A stretch of DNA of 64,000 bases from assembly GCA_002307375.1 (NCBI GenBank), contig NTJI01000004.1, positions 124,001 through 188,000 on the forward strand, given 5' to 3'. The translations under genes were made by a program, and so were the position numbers. Numbering within the stretch: position 1 is the first letter of the stretch; each line of letters opens with the position of its first letter. The notes under the pieces were generated by a model. The model made no database searches. It saw only the letters and a list, made by a program, of their open reading frames with translations, and had not been told where the DNA came from. This document shows, one piece after another, positions 9,020 to 16,870 of this stretch. Origin of the DNA: Lysobacteraceae bacterium NML93-0399 (GTDB lineage Bacteria; Pseudomonadota; Gammaproteobacteria; Xanthomonadales; Xanthomonadaceae).

Positions 9020-11905
9020 ATGCCGCGTCGCGTCACTCTAACCGATCGGCAGAAAGACGCGCTGTTGCGCTTGCCGACTTCACAGACGGATTTGCTCAAG
9101 CACTATACGCTGAGTGATGAAGACCTTGGGCATATCAGGCTGCGTCGGCGCGCTCACAACAGGTTCGGCTTCGCCCTGCAATTGTGTGTCCTGCGCTATC
9201 CCGGCCGGGTGCTGGCTCCAGGCGAACTGATCCCTGCAGAGGTCATCGAATTTATCGGAGCGCAGCTTGGCCTGGGTGCCGACGATCTCGTAGACTATGC
9301 TGCCCGCGAGGAAACACGGCACGAGCATCTTGCCGAGTTACGGGGGCTCTACGGCTTCCGCACCTTCTCCGGACGTGGTGCGAGCGAGCTGAAGGAATGG
9401 TTGTTCCGAGAAGCCGAGATGGCGGTGTCGAACGAGGATATCGCCCGTCGCTTCGTAGCCGAGTGCCGACGCACCCGCACTGTCCTTCCCGCGACATCCA
9501 CGATCGAGCGGCTTTGTGCCGCGGCTCTCGTCGATGCCGAGCGACGCATCGAGACGAGGATCGCCAGTCGGCTGCCTATGTCGATCCGAGAACAGTTGCT
9601 GGCATTGCTCGAGGAGACGGCTGATGATCGGGTGACCCGTTTTGTGTGGCTGCGCCAGTTCGAGCCTGGCTCGAACTCTTCGTCGGCCAACCGGCTGCTC
9701 GACCGGCTCGAATATCTGCAACGCATCGATCTCCCCGAGGATCTGCTTGCCGGCGTTCCTGCCCATCGGGTGACTCGTCTGCGCAGGCAGGGTGAACGGT
9801 ATTATGCCGACGGCATGCGCGATCTCCCGGAGGACAGGCGGCTTGCGATCTTGGCTGTTTGCGTCTCGGAATGGCAGGCGATGTTGGCCGACGCAGTGGT
9901 CGAAACCCACGACCGGATCGTCGGCCGTCTCTACCGTGCTTCGGAGCGTATTTGCCATGCAAAGGTCGCAGACGAAGCGGGGGTGGTGCGTGACACCCTG
10001 AAATCCTTCGCCGAGATCGGGGGCGCCCTGGTCGATGCACAGGATGATGGCCAGCCGCTGGGCGATGTCATCGCGAGTGGGTCAGGGTGGGACGGCTTAA
10101 AAACCCTTGTTGCAATGGCAACCAGGCTGACCGCCACCATGGCCGACGATCCGCTCAATCATGTGCTCGACGGTTATCACCGCTTCCGCCGATACGCTCC
10201 ACGCATGTTGCGCCTGCTCGATCTGCGAGCTGCGCCCGTTGCACTGCCGCTTCTGGAAGCGGTGACGGCCCTTCGTACCGGTTTGAACGATGCCGCGATG
10301 ACCAGCTTCTTGCGGCCCAGCTCGAAATGGCATCGCCACCTTCGGGCCCAGAGGGCTGGCGACGCTCGCCTATGGGAGATCGCGGTGCTGTTCCATCTGC
10401 GCGATGCGTTCCGCTCCGGAGATGTCTGGCTTACTAGGTCCCGGCGCTATGGCGATCTGAAACACGCACTCGTTCCGGCACAATCCATCGCGGAAGGCGG
10501 TCGTCTCGCTGTGCCATTGCGGCCGGAGGAATGGCTGGCAGACCGGCAAGCTCGCCTCGACATGCGGTTGCGCGAGCTTGGCCGTGCCGCTCGCGCAGGC
10601 ACGATCCCGGGCGGGTCGATTGAAAACGGCGTTCTGCATATCGAGAAACTCGAAGCCGCCGCGCCGACAGGCGCCGAAGATCTGGTGCTCGATCTCTACA
10701 AGCAGATCCCGCCCACGCGCATCACCGATCTCCTGCTGGAGGTGGATGCGGCGACCGGCTTCACCGAAGCGTTCACCCATCTGCGCACAGGAGCACCCTG
10801 CGCTGACCGGATCGGGCTAATGAACGTTATCTTGGCGGAAGGGATCAACCTCGGCTTGCGCAAAATGGCGGATGCGACAAACACCCACACCTTCTGGGAA
10901 TTGATCCGCATTGGACGGTGGCATGTCGAGGGCGAAGCCTATGACCGGGCGCTGGCCATGGTGGTCGAGGCACAGGCAGCGTTACCCATGGCCCGGTTCT
11001 GGGGCATGGGCACGTCGGCTTCGAGCGACGGACAGTTCTTCGTCGCTACAGAGCAAGGTGAGGCCATGAACCTGGTCAACGCGAAATATGGCAATACCCC
11101 GGGCCTGAAAGCCTATAGCCACGTCTCCGACCAATATGCGCCGTTCGCAACCCAGGTGATTCCTGCAACGGCAAGCGAAGCGCCTTACATCCTCGATGGC
11201 CTGCTGATGAACGATGCTGGACGCCATATCCGCGAGCAGTTCACCGACACGGGCGGCTTCACCGATCACGTCTTTGCCGCATGTGCCATTCTCGGCTACC
11301 GGTTCGCTCCGCGCATCCGCGACCTGCCATCCAAACGGCTCTACGCGTTCAATCCGTCGGCCGCCCCGGCGCACCTGCGAGCGTTGATCGGCGGAAAGGT
11401 CAACCAAGCCATGATCGAGCGCAATTGGCCCGACATCCTGCGCATCGCCGCCACCATTGCTGCCGGGACCGTCGCGCCAAGCCAGATTCTGCGGAAACTC
11501 GCCTCCTATCCGCGGCAGAACGAGCTCGCGACAGCCCTGCGGGAAGTCGGTCGCGTCGAGCGCACCCTGTTCATGATCGACTGGATTCTGGATGCCGAAC
11601 TCCAACGGCGTGCCCAGATCGGGCTCAACAAAGGCGAAGCTCATCATGCGCTGAAGCGGGCAATCAGCTTCCACCGCCGCGGTGAAATCCGCGACCGTTC
11701 CGCCGAAGGCCAGCATTACCGCATCGCCGGCATGAATCTGCTCGCCGCCATCATCATCTTCTGGAACACCATGAAGCTCGGCGAGGTCGTTGCAAACCAG
11801 AAACGCGATGGAAAGCTGCTATCGCCCGATCTCTTGGCCCATGTTTCGCCGCTCGGATGGGAACACATCAATCTCACCGGAGAATATCGCTGGCCAAAGC
11901 CTTAG
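9020..11905 (+). CDS. tnpA: Tn5393 transposase TnpA (Tn3 family, DDE)
   Basis: Catalyses replicative transposition by recognising the 81-bp ends. The 961-residue protein starts MPRRVTLTDRQKDALLRLP and is full length. The catalytic region includes FWGMGTSASSDGQFF, where the D of SSDGQ is the first catalytic aspartate, then GLLMNDAGRHIREQFTDTGG with the second, and INKGEAHHAL-type sequence near the C-terminus with the glutamate. Its 3' end runs into the right inverted repeat. No frameshift was seen, so the element looks mobile. Confidence 0.95.
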   Translation: MPRRVTLTDRQKDALLRLPTSQTDLLKHYTLSDEDLGHIRLRRRAHNRFGFALQLCVLRYPGRVLAPGELIPAEVIEFIGAQLGLGADDLVDYAAREETRHEHLAELRGLYGFRTFSGRGASELKEWLFREAEMAVSNEDIARRFVAECRRTRTVLPATSTIERLCAAALVDAERRIETRIASRLPMSIREQLLALLEETADDRVTRFVWLRQFEPGSNSSSANRLLDRLEYLQRIDLPEDLLAGVPAHRVTRLRRQGERYYADGMRDLPEDRRLAILAVCVSEWQAMLADAVVETHDRIVGRLYRASERICHAKVADEAGVVRDTLKSFAEIGGALVDAQDDGQPLGDVIASGSGWDGLKTLVAMATRLTATMADDPLNHVLDGYHRFRRYAPRMLRLLDLRAAPVALPLLEAVTALRTGLNDAAMTSFLRPSSKWHRHLRAQRAGDARLWEIAVLFHLRDAFRSGDVWLTRSRRYGDLKHALVPAQSIAEGGRLAVPLRPEEWLADRQARLDMRLRELGRAARAGTIPGGSIENGVLHIEKLEAAAPTGAEDLVLDLYKQIPPTRITDLLLEVDAATGFTEAFTHLRTGAPCADRIGLMNVILAEGINLGLRKMADATNTHTFWELIRIGRWHVEGEAYDRALAMVVEAQAALPMARFWGMGTSASSDGQFFVATEQGEAMNLVNAKYGNTPGLKAYSHVSDQYAPFATQVIPATASEAPYILDGLLMNDAGRHIREQFTDTGGFTDHVFAACAILGYRFAPRIRDLPSKRLYAFNPSAAPAHLRALIGGKVNQAMIERNWPDILRIAATIAAGTVAPSQILRKLASYPRQNELATALREVGRVERTLFMIDWILDAELQRRAQIGLNKGEAHHALKRAISFHRRGEIRDRSAEGQHYRIAGMNLLAAIIIFWNTMKLGEVVANQKRDGKLLSPDLLAHVSPLGWEHINLTGEYRWPKP

Positions 11906-11938
11906 CGTAGGATTCCGCCCCCTCCCGCAAACGACCCC
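11858..11938 (-). repeat. Tn5393 right terminal inverted repeat (81 bp)
   Basis: Outer end reads CGACCCC at 11932-11938 on the + strand. It mirrors 6469-6549 with four differences. The tnpA stop codon (11905) lies inside it. Confidence 0.92.
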
Positions 11939-11939
11939 T

Positions 11940-12080
11940 GGAGACGGCGTCGAGCGACGACGTCGCGATGTTGAACGAACATCAGATCCTCAACTACCAT
12001 GCGAACCTGTATGCACGCGATGCCAACGAGCATCCTCGACCGCGATGTTCGCGGCCAGCCTCGGCGCGCCATCCTCCTGC
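11940..12080 (+). pseudogene. DUF4238 protein, 3' part, displaced by Tn5393
   Basis: Removing Tn5393 with one copy of the GGAGA flank joins NGFLE (left) to TASSDDVAMLNEHQILNYHANLYARD (right) in one frame. The joined tail resembles DUF4238 C-termini, in which an asparagine-containing helix is followed by an aromatic 'Y/F-A-R/S' segment. The true stop is unclear: the frame stays open to 12374 but becomes arginine- and serine-rich, as an out-of-frame read would. The end at 12080 is approximate. Confidence 0.55.
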
Positions 12081-12283
12081 ACGACCCAGGTGCGCTGCTC
12101 TATGCGGCGGCCGTTGAGGATCATCACCGGGATCACGAGGCCACTGTCCTCCGCGCGCCGCCAACGCGTGGCCCGGTCCGAATCGCGCAGATCTTCGAAC
12201 GCACCGGAGGTCGCGGAATGCCGGCGGTGCCCGCAGGGTTCAAAGGCAGATCTTGTCCAGGATGATCAGGATCGACACGAGGC

Positions 12284-12418
12284 CAGCCAGCAGGACAAGA
12301 AGTACGCTCCCAGCAGATCCTCGACGCCGCCTTGGCAGAGTTCGGCCAGCACGGGGTTGCCGCCACCCGGATAGAAGATATCGCTCACGCGGTCGGCTTG
12401 TCCAAAGGCGGCATCTGA
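12284..12418 (+). pseudogene. TetR-family regulator, N-terminal fragment
   Basis: The frame ending at the TGA of 12416-12418 reads QEVRSQQILDAALAEFGQHG, then VAATRIEDIAHAVGLSKGGI. That is the first 40 residues of a TetR DNA-binding domain (helix-turn-helix at IEDIAHAVGLSKGGI), after which the protein is lost. No start codon is evident upstream in this frame. It is a relic in the debris between the DUF4238 3' part and the DUF2955 gene. Confidence 0.6.
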
Positions 12419-12476
12419 CTACCTCACAGACCCGTGAGGTGCACAAGCGGTTGCTGATGGACATACTGCGCCCCGC

Positions 12477-12560
12477 ATGAACCGTACGGCTCTGGCGCTG
12501 TGCCGCTGCGCGCACCTGATGCTGCTCGCCGCCGCACTCGGCCTGACCGTCCGGGGATAG
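12477..12560 (+). pseudogene. Secretion-signal-like 27-codon fragment
   Basis: An ATG at 12477 opens MNRTALALCRCAHLMLLAAALG and stops at 12558. The sequence has the charge and hydrophobic run of an export signal and then ends. It may be the start of a lost outer-membrane or periplasmic protein belonging with the TetR fragment. Downstream, 12561-12680 shows nothing I can assign. Confidence 0.3.
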
Positions 12561-12680
12561 CGCAGGCCACGCTGCCGACACGGGACGAGATGGCCTTGCG
12601 TCATGGGCGCGACCGGCCAGGTGACCCGGACCGGCGCGCATATCGCGGGCATGACCCGCTCCTGCGGAACGCGGGCCGGA

Positions 12681-13724
12681 TCAACCAGGCCGCGCTTGCG
12701 CGGCAGCGGTACGCGAACGTCCAGCCCCGGGAATCAGCAGCTTTTCCAGCAGTGCGGTCAGCAGCGCCGCCGCCACCGCGCCGCCCAGGGTCAGCACCAC
12801 CCGGGTCAGCACGGCGTAGCCCGGCTCGCTGGTGGTCAGCGAACTGCTCACCAGCACCACCGCGGCCGAGAACGCGAACTGGTACACCATCGGCGGCTGG
12901 CGGCCGTGCATCATCCGGCTGCCGAAATACAGGCCCGCGAGCATGACCAGCAGCAGCACGATCGGCAGGTGGGCGATGAAGGTCAGGCAGAACAGCAGCA
13001 GCAGGGCCACCAGCGCCCCGAGGATGGTCGCGACCACGCGCTGGCGCGCCTCCTCGAAGTAGGCCTGGCGGGTGGGAAACACGAGCACGAACGTGGCCAC
13101 GACCGCCAGGATCATGTTGCTGGCGTCGATGACCGAGTACAGCCAGAAGCACAGCAGCAGTTGCACGCCGGCGCGGATCGCCGCCGCCCGCACGTGGTGG
13201 CCGGGCGCGGGCACGTACGCCTCGATCATCCGCTCCCGGGTGCGCGGCGGAAACACCAGATACAGCGCGGGAATGATCAGCAGGGTGGCCAGGGCGGCCT
13301 CGGTCATGCTGTCGCGCATCGCCTCCATGCCCGCGATCGAACTCATGCCCATGACCGACATCAGCACGGTCATCAGGATCACCAGCATGCCGATCGGATT
13401 GCCGGTGCGCTGGATCAGGTAGAACCCGGCGAAGAACAGCAGCGCCATCAGCATGATCAGCACCATCGGCATGGGTTTGGCCAGCGAGACCAGCGCCGCC
13501 ACCAGCCAGACCATCACGATCAGCGCGATCGGACCGCCGAACGCCTTCTTCGGGTCGAACGCCTTGCGCATGCCGGCCATCAGGCCGACCGGGAGCGCCG
13601 CCAGCAGCGCCGGAATGGCGGTCTGCAGCACCGGCGCCAGTGCGAAGCCCACGACCGCCGCCGACGCCAGCCGGATCGCGAACAAGGGGTCGTCAGCTGC
13701 TTCCGGGCGCGGGGCGACGTACAC
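12681..13724 (-). CDS. DUF2955/FUSC-type inner-membrane efflux protein
   Basis: A 347-residue membrane protein with many hydrophobic segments in two blocks, about residues 18-170 and 195-330 (IALIVMVWLVAALVSLA, LLLCFWLYSVIDASNMILAVVATF). This is the layout of DUF2955/FUSC proteins such as AaeB-like aromatic acid exporters. The likely start is a GTG at 13724, ten bases after the stop of the HlyD gene at 13734. It would form a pump with that HlyD adaptor, driving efflux of organic acids or similar small molecules; the substrate cannot be read from sequence. Expression is probably controlled by the divergent TetR at 15070. Confidence 0.8.
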   Translation of the reverse strand: MYVAPRPEAADDPLFAIRLASAAVVGFALAPVLQTAIPALLAALPVGLMAGMRKAFDPKKAFGGPIALIVMVWLVAALVSLAKPMPMVLIMLMALLFFAGFYLIQRTGNPIGMLVILMTVLMSVMGMSSIAGMEAMRDSMTEAALATLLIIPALYLVFPPRTRERMIEAYVPAPGHHVRAAAIRAGVQLLLCFWLYSVIDASNMILAVVATFVLVFPTRQAYFEEARQRVVATILGALVALLLLFCLTFIAHLPIVLLLVMLAGLYFGSRMMHGRQPPMVYQFAFSAAVVLVSSSLTTSEPGYAVLTRVVLTLGGAVAAALLTALLEKLLIPGAGRSRTAAAQARPG

Positions 13725-13733
13725 CTTGGCGGC

Positions 13734-14948
13734 TCAGTAGAGGTAGCTGGCGATCGACTGGGCGCGATGCAGGCCCCTAGCGATCCATGCGACCGGGTTG
13801 TCGGTGCCGCTGGTGTAGACCACCACGCTGACCTTCGCGCCGGCATGCACCTGCGACGGCCATTCCTGTTCCGGATCGAGTTCAACCCGCACCGGGAAGC
13901 GCCGGGCCGGCTCGAACCAGCGCGTTTCCGGCGCGTTCTGGAGCAACCCGCCGGCGCTGGCGCGGCCCGGGTCGATCGCCCCGGCGATGCTGTGCACCTG
14001 CCCCTGGAAGATCGTGCCGGGCACCGCGTCGAACAGGATGCCGACCCGGTCGCCGGGCGCGATGTTGCCGAGCTGGTTCTCGCGCAGGTCCGCGGTCACC
14101 CAGGCGCCGCCGGTGTCGACGAAGGTCAGGGCCGGCGAGCCGGGGGCGGCGTACTGGCCCACCGCCAGCTGCAGGTTGGTGACCCTGCCGTCGCGCGGCG
14201 CTTCGACGGTGGCGTACAGCAGGTTCAGCTGCGCCTGCTCCAGTTGCAACCGGGCGGAGCGGATTTGCGGATTGTCGATGCCGCCGCTGCCCAGCTGCAG
14301 TTCGGCGCTGCGCAGTCCGGCCTGGGCCGCCTCCAGCTGCGCCTGCGCGGTGCGCAGCGAAGCCCGCGCGTTGTCGGCATCCGCGCGCGAGACCAGTTGC
14401 TGCCCGGCCAGGGCCAAGGTGCGGGCGGTCGCGGTGCGGGTGTTGTCCAGGTGCGCGCGTGTGCGAACCACCTCCGCTTGCGAGGCGGCAAGGCCGGCGG
14501 AGGAGGCGTCGATGCCCTGGGTTGCCTGCGCCAGCGCCGCCTCGGCCTGGTGCACCGCCAACTCGAACGGGCGCGGGTCTAGCGCGAACAGCGGCGTCCC
14601 CCGGGCCACGGCCTGGTTGTCGTGCACGAACACCTGCTCGACCTGGCCACCGACACGCGGCGTGATCTGGGTGACGTAGGTGGAGACGGTGCCACGGGAG
14701 GTGTACGGAGCGTGGCGGTCGGTCAGCACGTACCAGCCCGTCAGCACCACCAGCAGCACCAGCACCAGCAAGGCGACCTTCTTCGCCGGATTGCGCGGCG
14801 CGGGGGCGGAACCCGGGGCGGGTGCCGTTTCCGCGGCCGGCGGCGTCGGCTCCGTGGCCGCCGCGGCGCCTCCGGCATGCGCTGGCGGCGGGGCCGGTGG
14901 TTGCGCGCCCCCGCGTCCGCCGGACGGGGGGGCAGGTGTCTGGCTCAT
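13734..14948 (-). CDS. HlyD-family periplasmic adaptor (membrane fusion protein)
   Basis: Links an inner-membrane pump to the outer membrane. The 404 residues comprise a proline/alanine-rich cytoplasmic head (1-50), one transmembrane helix (VALLVLVLLVVLTGWYVL, about 54-71), a first lipoyl half (ITPRVGGQVEQVFVHDNQAV), a long alpha-helical hairpin (about 130-230) and a second lipoyl half (EAPRDGRVTNLQLAVGQY), then the beta-barrel. This is the EmrA/AaeA plan. It is followed directly by the DUF2955 gene and is divergent from the TetR gene. Confidence 0.88.
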   Translation of the reverse strand: MSQTPAPPSGGRGGAQPPAPPPAHAGGAAAATEPTPPAAETAPAPGSAPAPRNPAKKVALLVLVLLVVLTGWYVLTDRHAPYTSRGTVSTYVTQITPRVGGQVEQVFVHDNQAVARGTPLFALDPRPFELAVHQAEAALAQATQGIDASSAGLAASQAEVVRTRAHLDNTRTATARTLALAGQQLVSRADADNARASLRTAQAQLEAAQAGLRSAELQLGSGGIDNPQIRSARLQLEQAQLNLLYATVEAPRDGRVTNLQLAVGQYAAPGSPALTFVDTGGAWVTADLRENQLGNIAPGDRVGILFDAVPGTIFQGQVHSIAGAIDPGRASAGGLLQNAPETRWFEPARRFPVRVELDPEQEWPSQVHAGAKVSVVVYTSGTDNPVAWIARGLHRAQSIASYLY

Positions 14949-15032
14949 CGTGAATCCTCCCTATCCACGCCTGGTCCGCGCGTGGTCGATCGTACATGGG
15001 ACGTCGCTGCTTGGCAGCCGCCGGCAATTATA

Positions 15033-15046
15033 GTACGATACCGTAC
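15033..15046. promoter_or_regulatory. Palindromic operator between HlyD and TetR genes
   Basis: GTACG (15033-15037) and CGTAC (15042-15046) are perfect inverted arms with a 4-bp centre. It lies in the 121-bp divergent gap, 23 bp ahead of the TetR start. This is the expected target of the adjacent TetR repressor controlling both directions. Confidence 0.6.
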
Positions 15047-15069
15047 CGTTTTACACCAACCGGCCCTGA

Positions 15070-15789
15070 ATGCCTCCCGACAGATCCGCCCCCCGCGCCG
15101 GGGACCGTCCGCCTTCGCCGCGCACGCCGCCGTCCGCGCGCGGCAGGCTTGCGGCATCGGGCGGCCGCCCCCCGCGGGCGGTCTCCGAACAGACCGCCGG
15201 GCGCATCATCGACGCGGCGAAGACGCTGTTCCTGCGCGAGGGCTACGAAAAGACCAGCATGGACGCACTGGCGGCGGCACTGGGGATGTCGAAGCGGACC
15301 CTGTACGCGCGCTTTCCCGGCAAGGCCGAGCTGTTCCGTGCGGTAGTGCATTCGGTCGCCAAAAGCCACCTCCTCGCCACCGAATCCATCGACGTGGCGA
15401 GGCGCAGCCTGCGCAGCCAACTGCTGGCAGTGGGCGGGCGCCTGATCGAGGCCGTGCTCGACCCGGACATGGTCGCCATCGAGCGGGTGATCGCCGGCGA
15501 GGCGCACCAGTTCCCGGAACTGGCCACCCTGCTGAGCGACCTGCGCAGCGAACGCGTGATCGGACTGGTCGCCGGCCTGCTGCGGCATTCGGGCGTGCGC
15601 GGCCGCATGGGCAACGCCGAGGCCCGGCGCGACGCCGAGATCTTCGTGGCCCTGGTCGCGCTGCCGCCGCTGCGCCGGGCCGTGCTCCGCGCCGGTGACC
15701 ACGACGATCCGGAACAGGCCGCGCGCATGCTGCGGCGCCGCGTCGACATCTTCCTGCACGGCATTGCCGGCGCCGGCCGGCAACAATAG
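15070..15789 (+). CDS. TetR/AcrR-family transcriptional regulator
   Basis: A 239-residue repressor with an unusual 38-residue proline- and arginine-rich head, followed by a standard TetR DNA-binding domain (AGRIIDAAKTLFLREGYEKT, then MDALAAALGMSKRTLYARF). The C-terminal ligand domain begins around residue 95. It is divergent from the HlyD-DUF2955 pump and next to the palindrome at 15033, so it most likely represses that pump until its substrate binds. The start could be downstream if the proline-rich head is not translated; the 15070 ATG is the first in frame. Confidence 0.85.
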   Translation: MPPDRSAPRAGDRPPSPRTPPSARGRLAASGGRPPRAVSEQTAGRIIDAAKTLFLREGYEKTSMDALAAALGMSKRTLYARFPGKAELFRAVVHSVAKSHLLATESIDVARRSLRSQLLAVGGRLIEAVLDPDMVAIERVIAGEAHQFPELATLLSDLRSERVIGLVAGLLRHSGVRGRMGNAEARRDAEIFVALVALPPLRRAVLRAGDHDDPEQAARMLRRRVDIFLHGIAGAGRQQ

Positions 15790-15796
15790 TCGCGAC

Positions 15797-16870
15797 ATGC
15801 CGGATACCACCGCCACACCGGGGCACCCGAAGCGCAGGGCCATCGCGCGCGCGGCCGTCGGCGCGTTGCTGGCGCTGGCCATCTCGCTGGCCGGGCTGTG
15901 GGGCGCCTTCGCGCTGTGGTTCCAGCTGCCGGCATCCGCGCCGGTCCGCATCGCCGCGATCACCGCATGGTGCCTGCTGGGCATGGCGGCGCTGTCCACG
16001 CTCCCTGGCAGCCGGCGCTGGCGCCGCCGGGTGCTGCCGCTGTTCGGACTGGCCCTGCTCGGCCTGCTGGCCTGGTGGAGTACGCTGGCGCCCTCGCACG
16101 AACGCGACTGGGCGGACGACGTGGCGCGGCTGCTGGAAACCGACGTGGAAGGCAGCCGGGTGACGCTGCACAACGTGCGCAACTTCGACTGGCGCAGCGA
16201 GGCGGATTACACCCCGCGCTGGGAAACCCGCGCGTACGACCTCGACGACCTGGTCTCGGCGGACCTGGTCCTGTCCTACTGGATGGGCCCGGCGATCGCG
16301 CACACGCTGGTCTCGTTCGGGTTCGGCGACGGCGAACGGGTGGTGTTCTCGCTGGAGATCCGCAAGGAGCGCCACGAGCGCTTTTCCGCCATCGGCGGCT
16401 TCTTCCGCCGCTTCGAGCAGGTGCTGGTGGCTGCGGACGAACGCGACATCGTGCGCGTGCGCAGCAACGCGCGCGGCGAGGACGTCTACCTGTACCGGCT
16501 GGCGGTTGCGCCCGACGCGCTGCGCGAACTGTTCCTGGGCTACACGGCGGAGGCCAACCGGCTGCGGCACGAACCGCGCTTCTACAACACCCTGACCAGC
16601 AACTGCACCACCATCGTGTTCGATCTGGCGCGGAAGATATCGCCTGGCCTGCCGCTGGACTACCGGCTGCTGCTGTCGGGGTATTTCGCCGAGTACGTCC
16701 ACGATCTCGGCGGCCTGGCGCCGGGCCACGGATTCGCCGAACTGCAGGCGCGCGGCCGGATCGTCGCGCGGGCGCGGGCCGCGGACGCCAGCGGCGAGGA
16801 CTTCCCGCAGGCGATCCGGCGCGGCGTGCCCGGCATCCCCGCGCGCTCGCCGCACCGGGAGGCGCGATGA
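15797..16870 (+). CDS. DUF4105 (Lnb N-terminal domain-like) membrane protein
   Basis: A 357-residue protein with three hydrophobic segments in the first 90 residues (AVGALLALAISLAGLWGAF, IAAITAWCLLGMAALS, LFGLALLGLLAWW). A DUF4105 domain follows, recognised by NVRNFDWRSEADYTPRWE, VLSYWMGPAIAHTLVSFGF and the NTLTSNCTTIVFDLAR cysteine motif that suggests a thiol-dependent periplasmic hydrolase fold. I start it at 15797, eight bases after the TetR stop. Its stop overlaps the next gene's start (ATGA at 16867), so they are co-translated. Function is unknown; lipid or lipoprotein processing is a guess. Confidence 0.78.
   Translation: MPDTTATPGHPKRRAIARAAVGALLALAISLAGLWGAFALWFQLPASAPVRIAAITAWCLLGMAALSTLPGSRRWRRRVLPLFGLALLGLLAWWSTLAPSHERDWADDVARLLETDVEGSRVTLHNVRNFDWRSEADYTPRWETRAYDLDDLVSADLVLSYWMGPAIAHTLVSFGFGDGERVVFSLEIRKERHERFSAIGGFFRRFEQVLVAADERDIVRVRSNARGEDVYLYRLAVAPDALRELFLGYTAEANRLRHEPRFYNTLTSNCTTIVFDLARKISPGLPLDYRLLLSGYFAEYVHDLGGLAPGHGFAELQARGRIVARARAADASGEDFPQAIRRGVPGIPARSPHREAR

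Larger units (their letters stand above)
6469..11938. mobile_element. Tn5393 (Tn3 family) carrying strA-strB
   Basis: A complete transposon of 5,470 bp: 81-bp terminal inverted repeats, strB and strA leftward, tnpR leftward, and tnpA rightward, the recognised Tn5393 gene order. No IS interrupts it. The octamer CCTGGAGA occurs at 6461-6468 and at 11937-11944, partly inside the right end. If the right boundary is moved by one base to 11939, the 5-bp flanks are both GGAGA. The transposon splits a DUF4238 gene. Confidence 0.93.

Noticed and set aside
12603..14582. 659-codon + strand frame over the efflux genes
   Set aside because: Histidine/arginine/glutamine-rich antisense read of the DUF2955 and HlyD genes; no recognisable protein.
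15206..16855. 549-codon minus frame over TetR and DUF4105
   Set aside because: Low-complexity R/A/P/G translation typical of antisense in GC-rich DNA.
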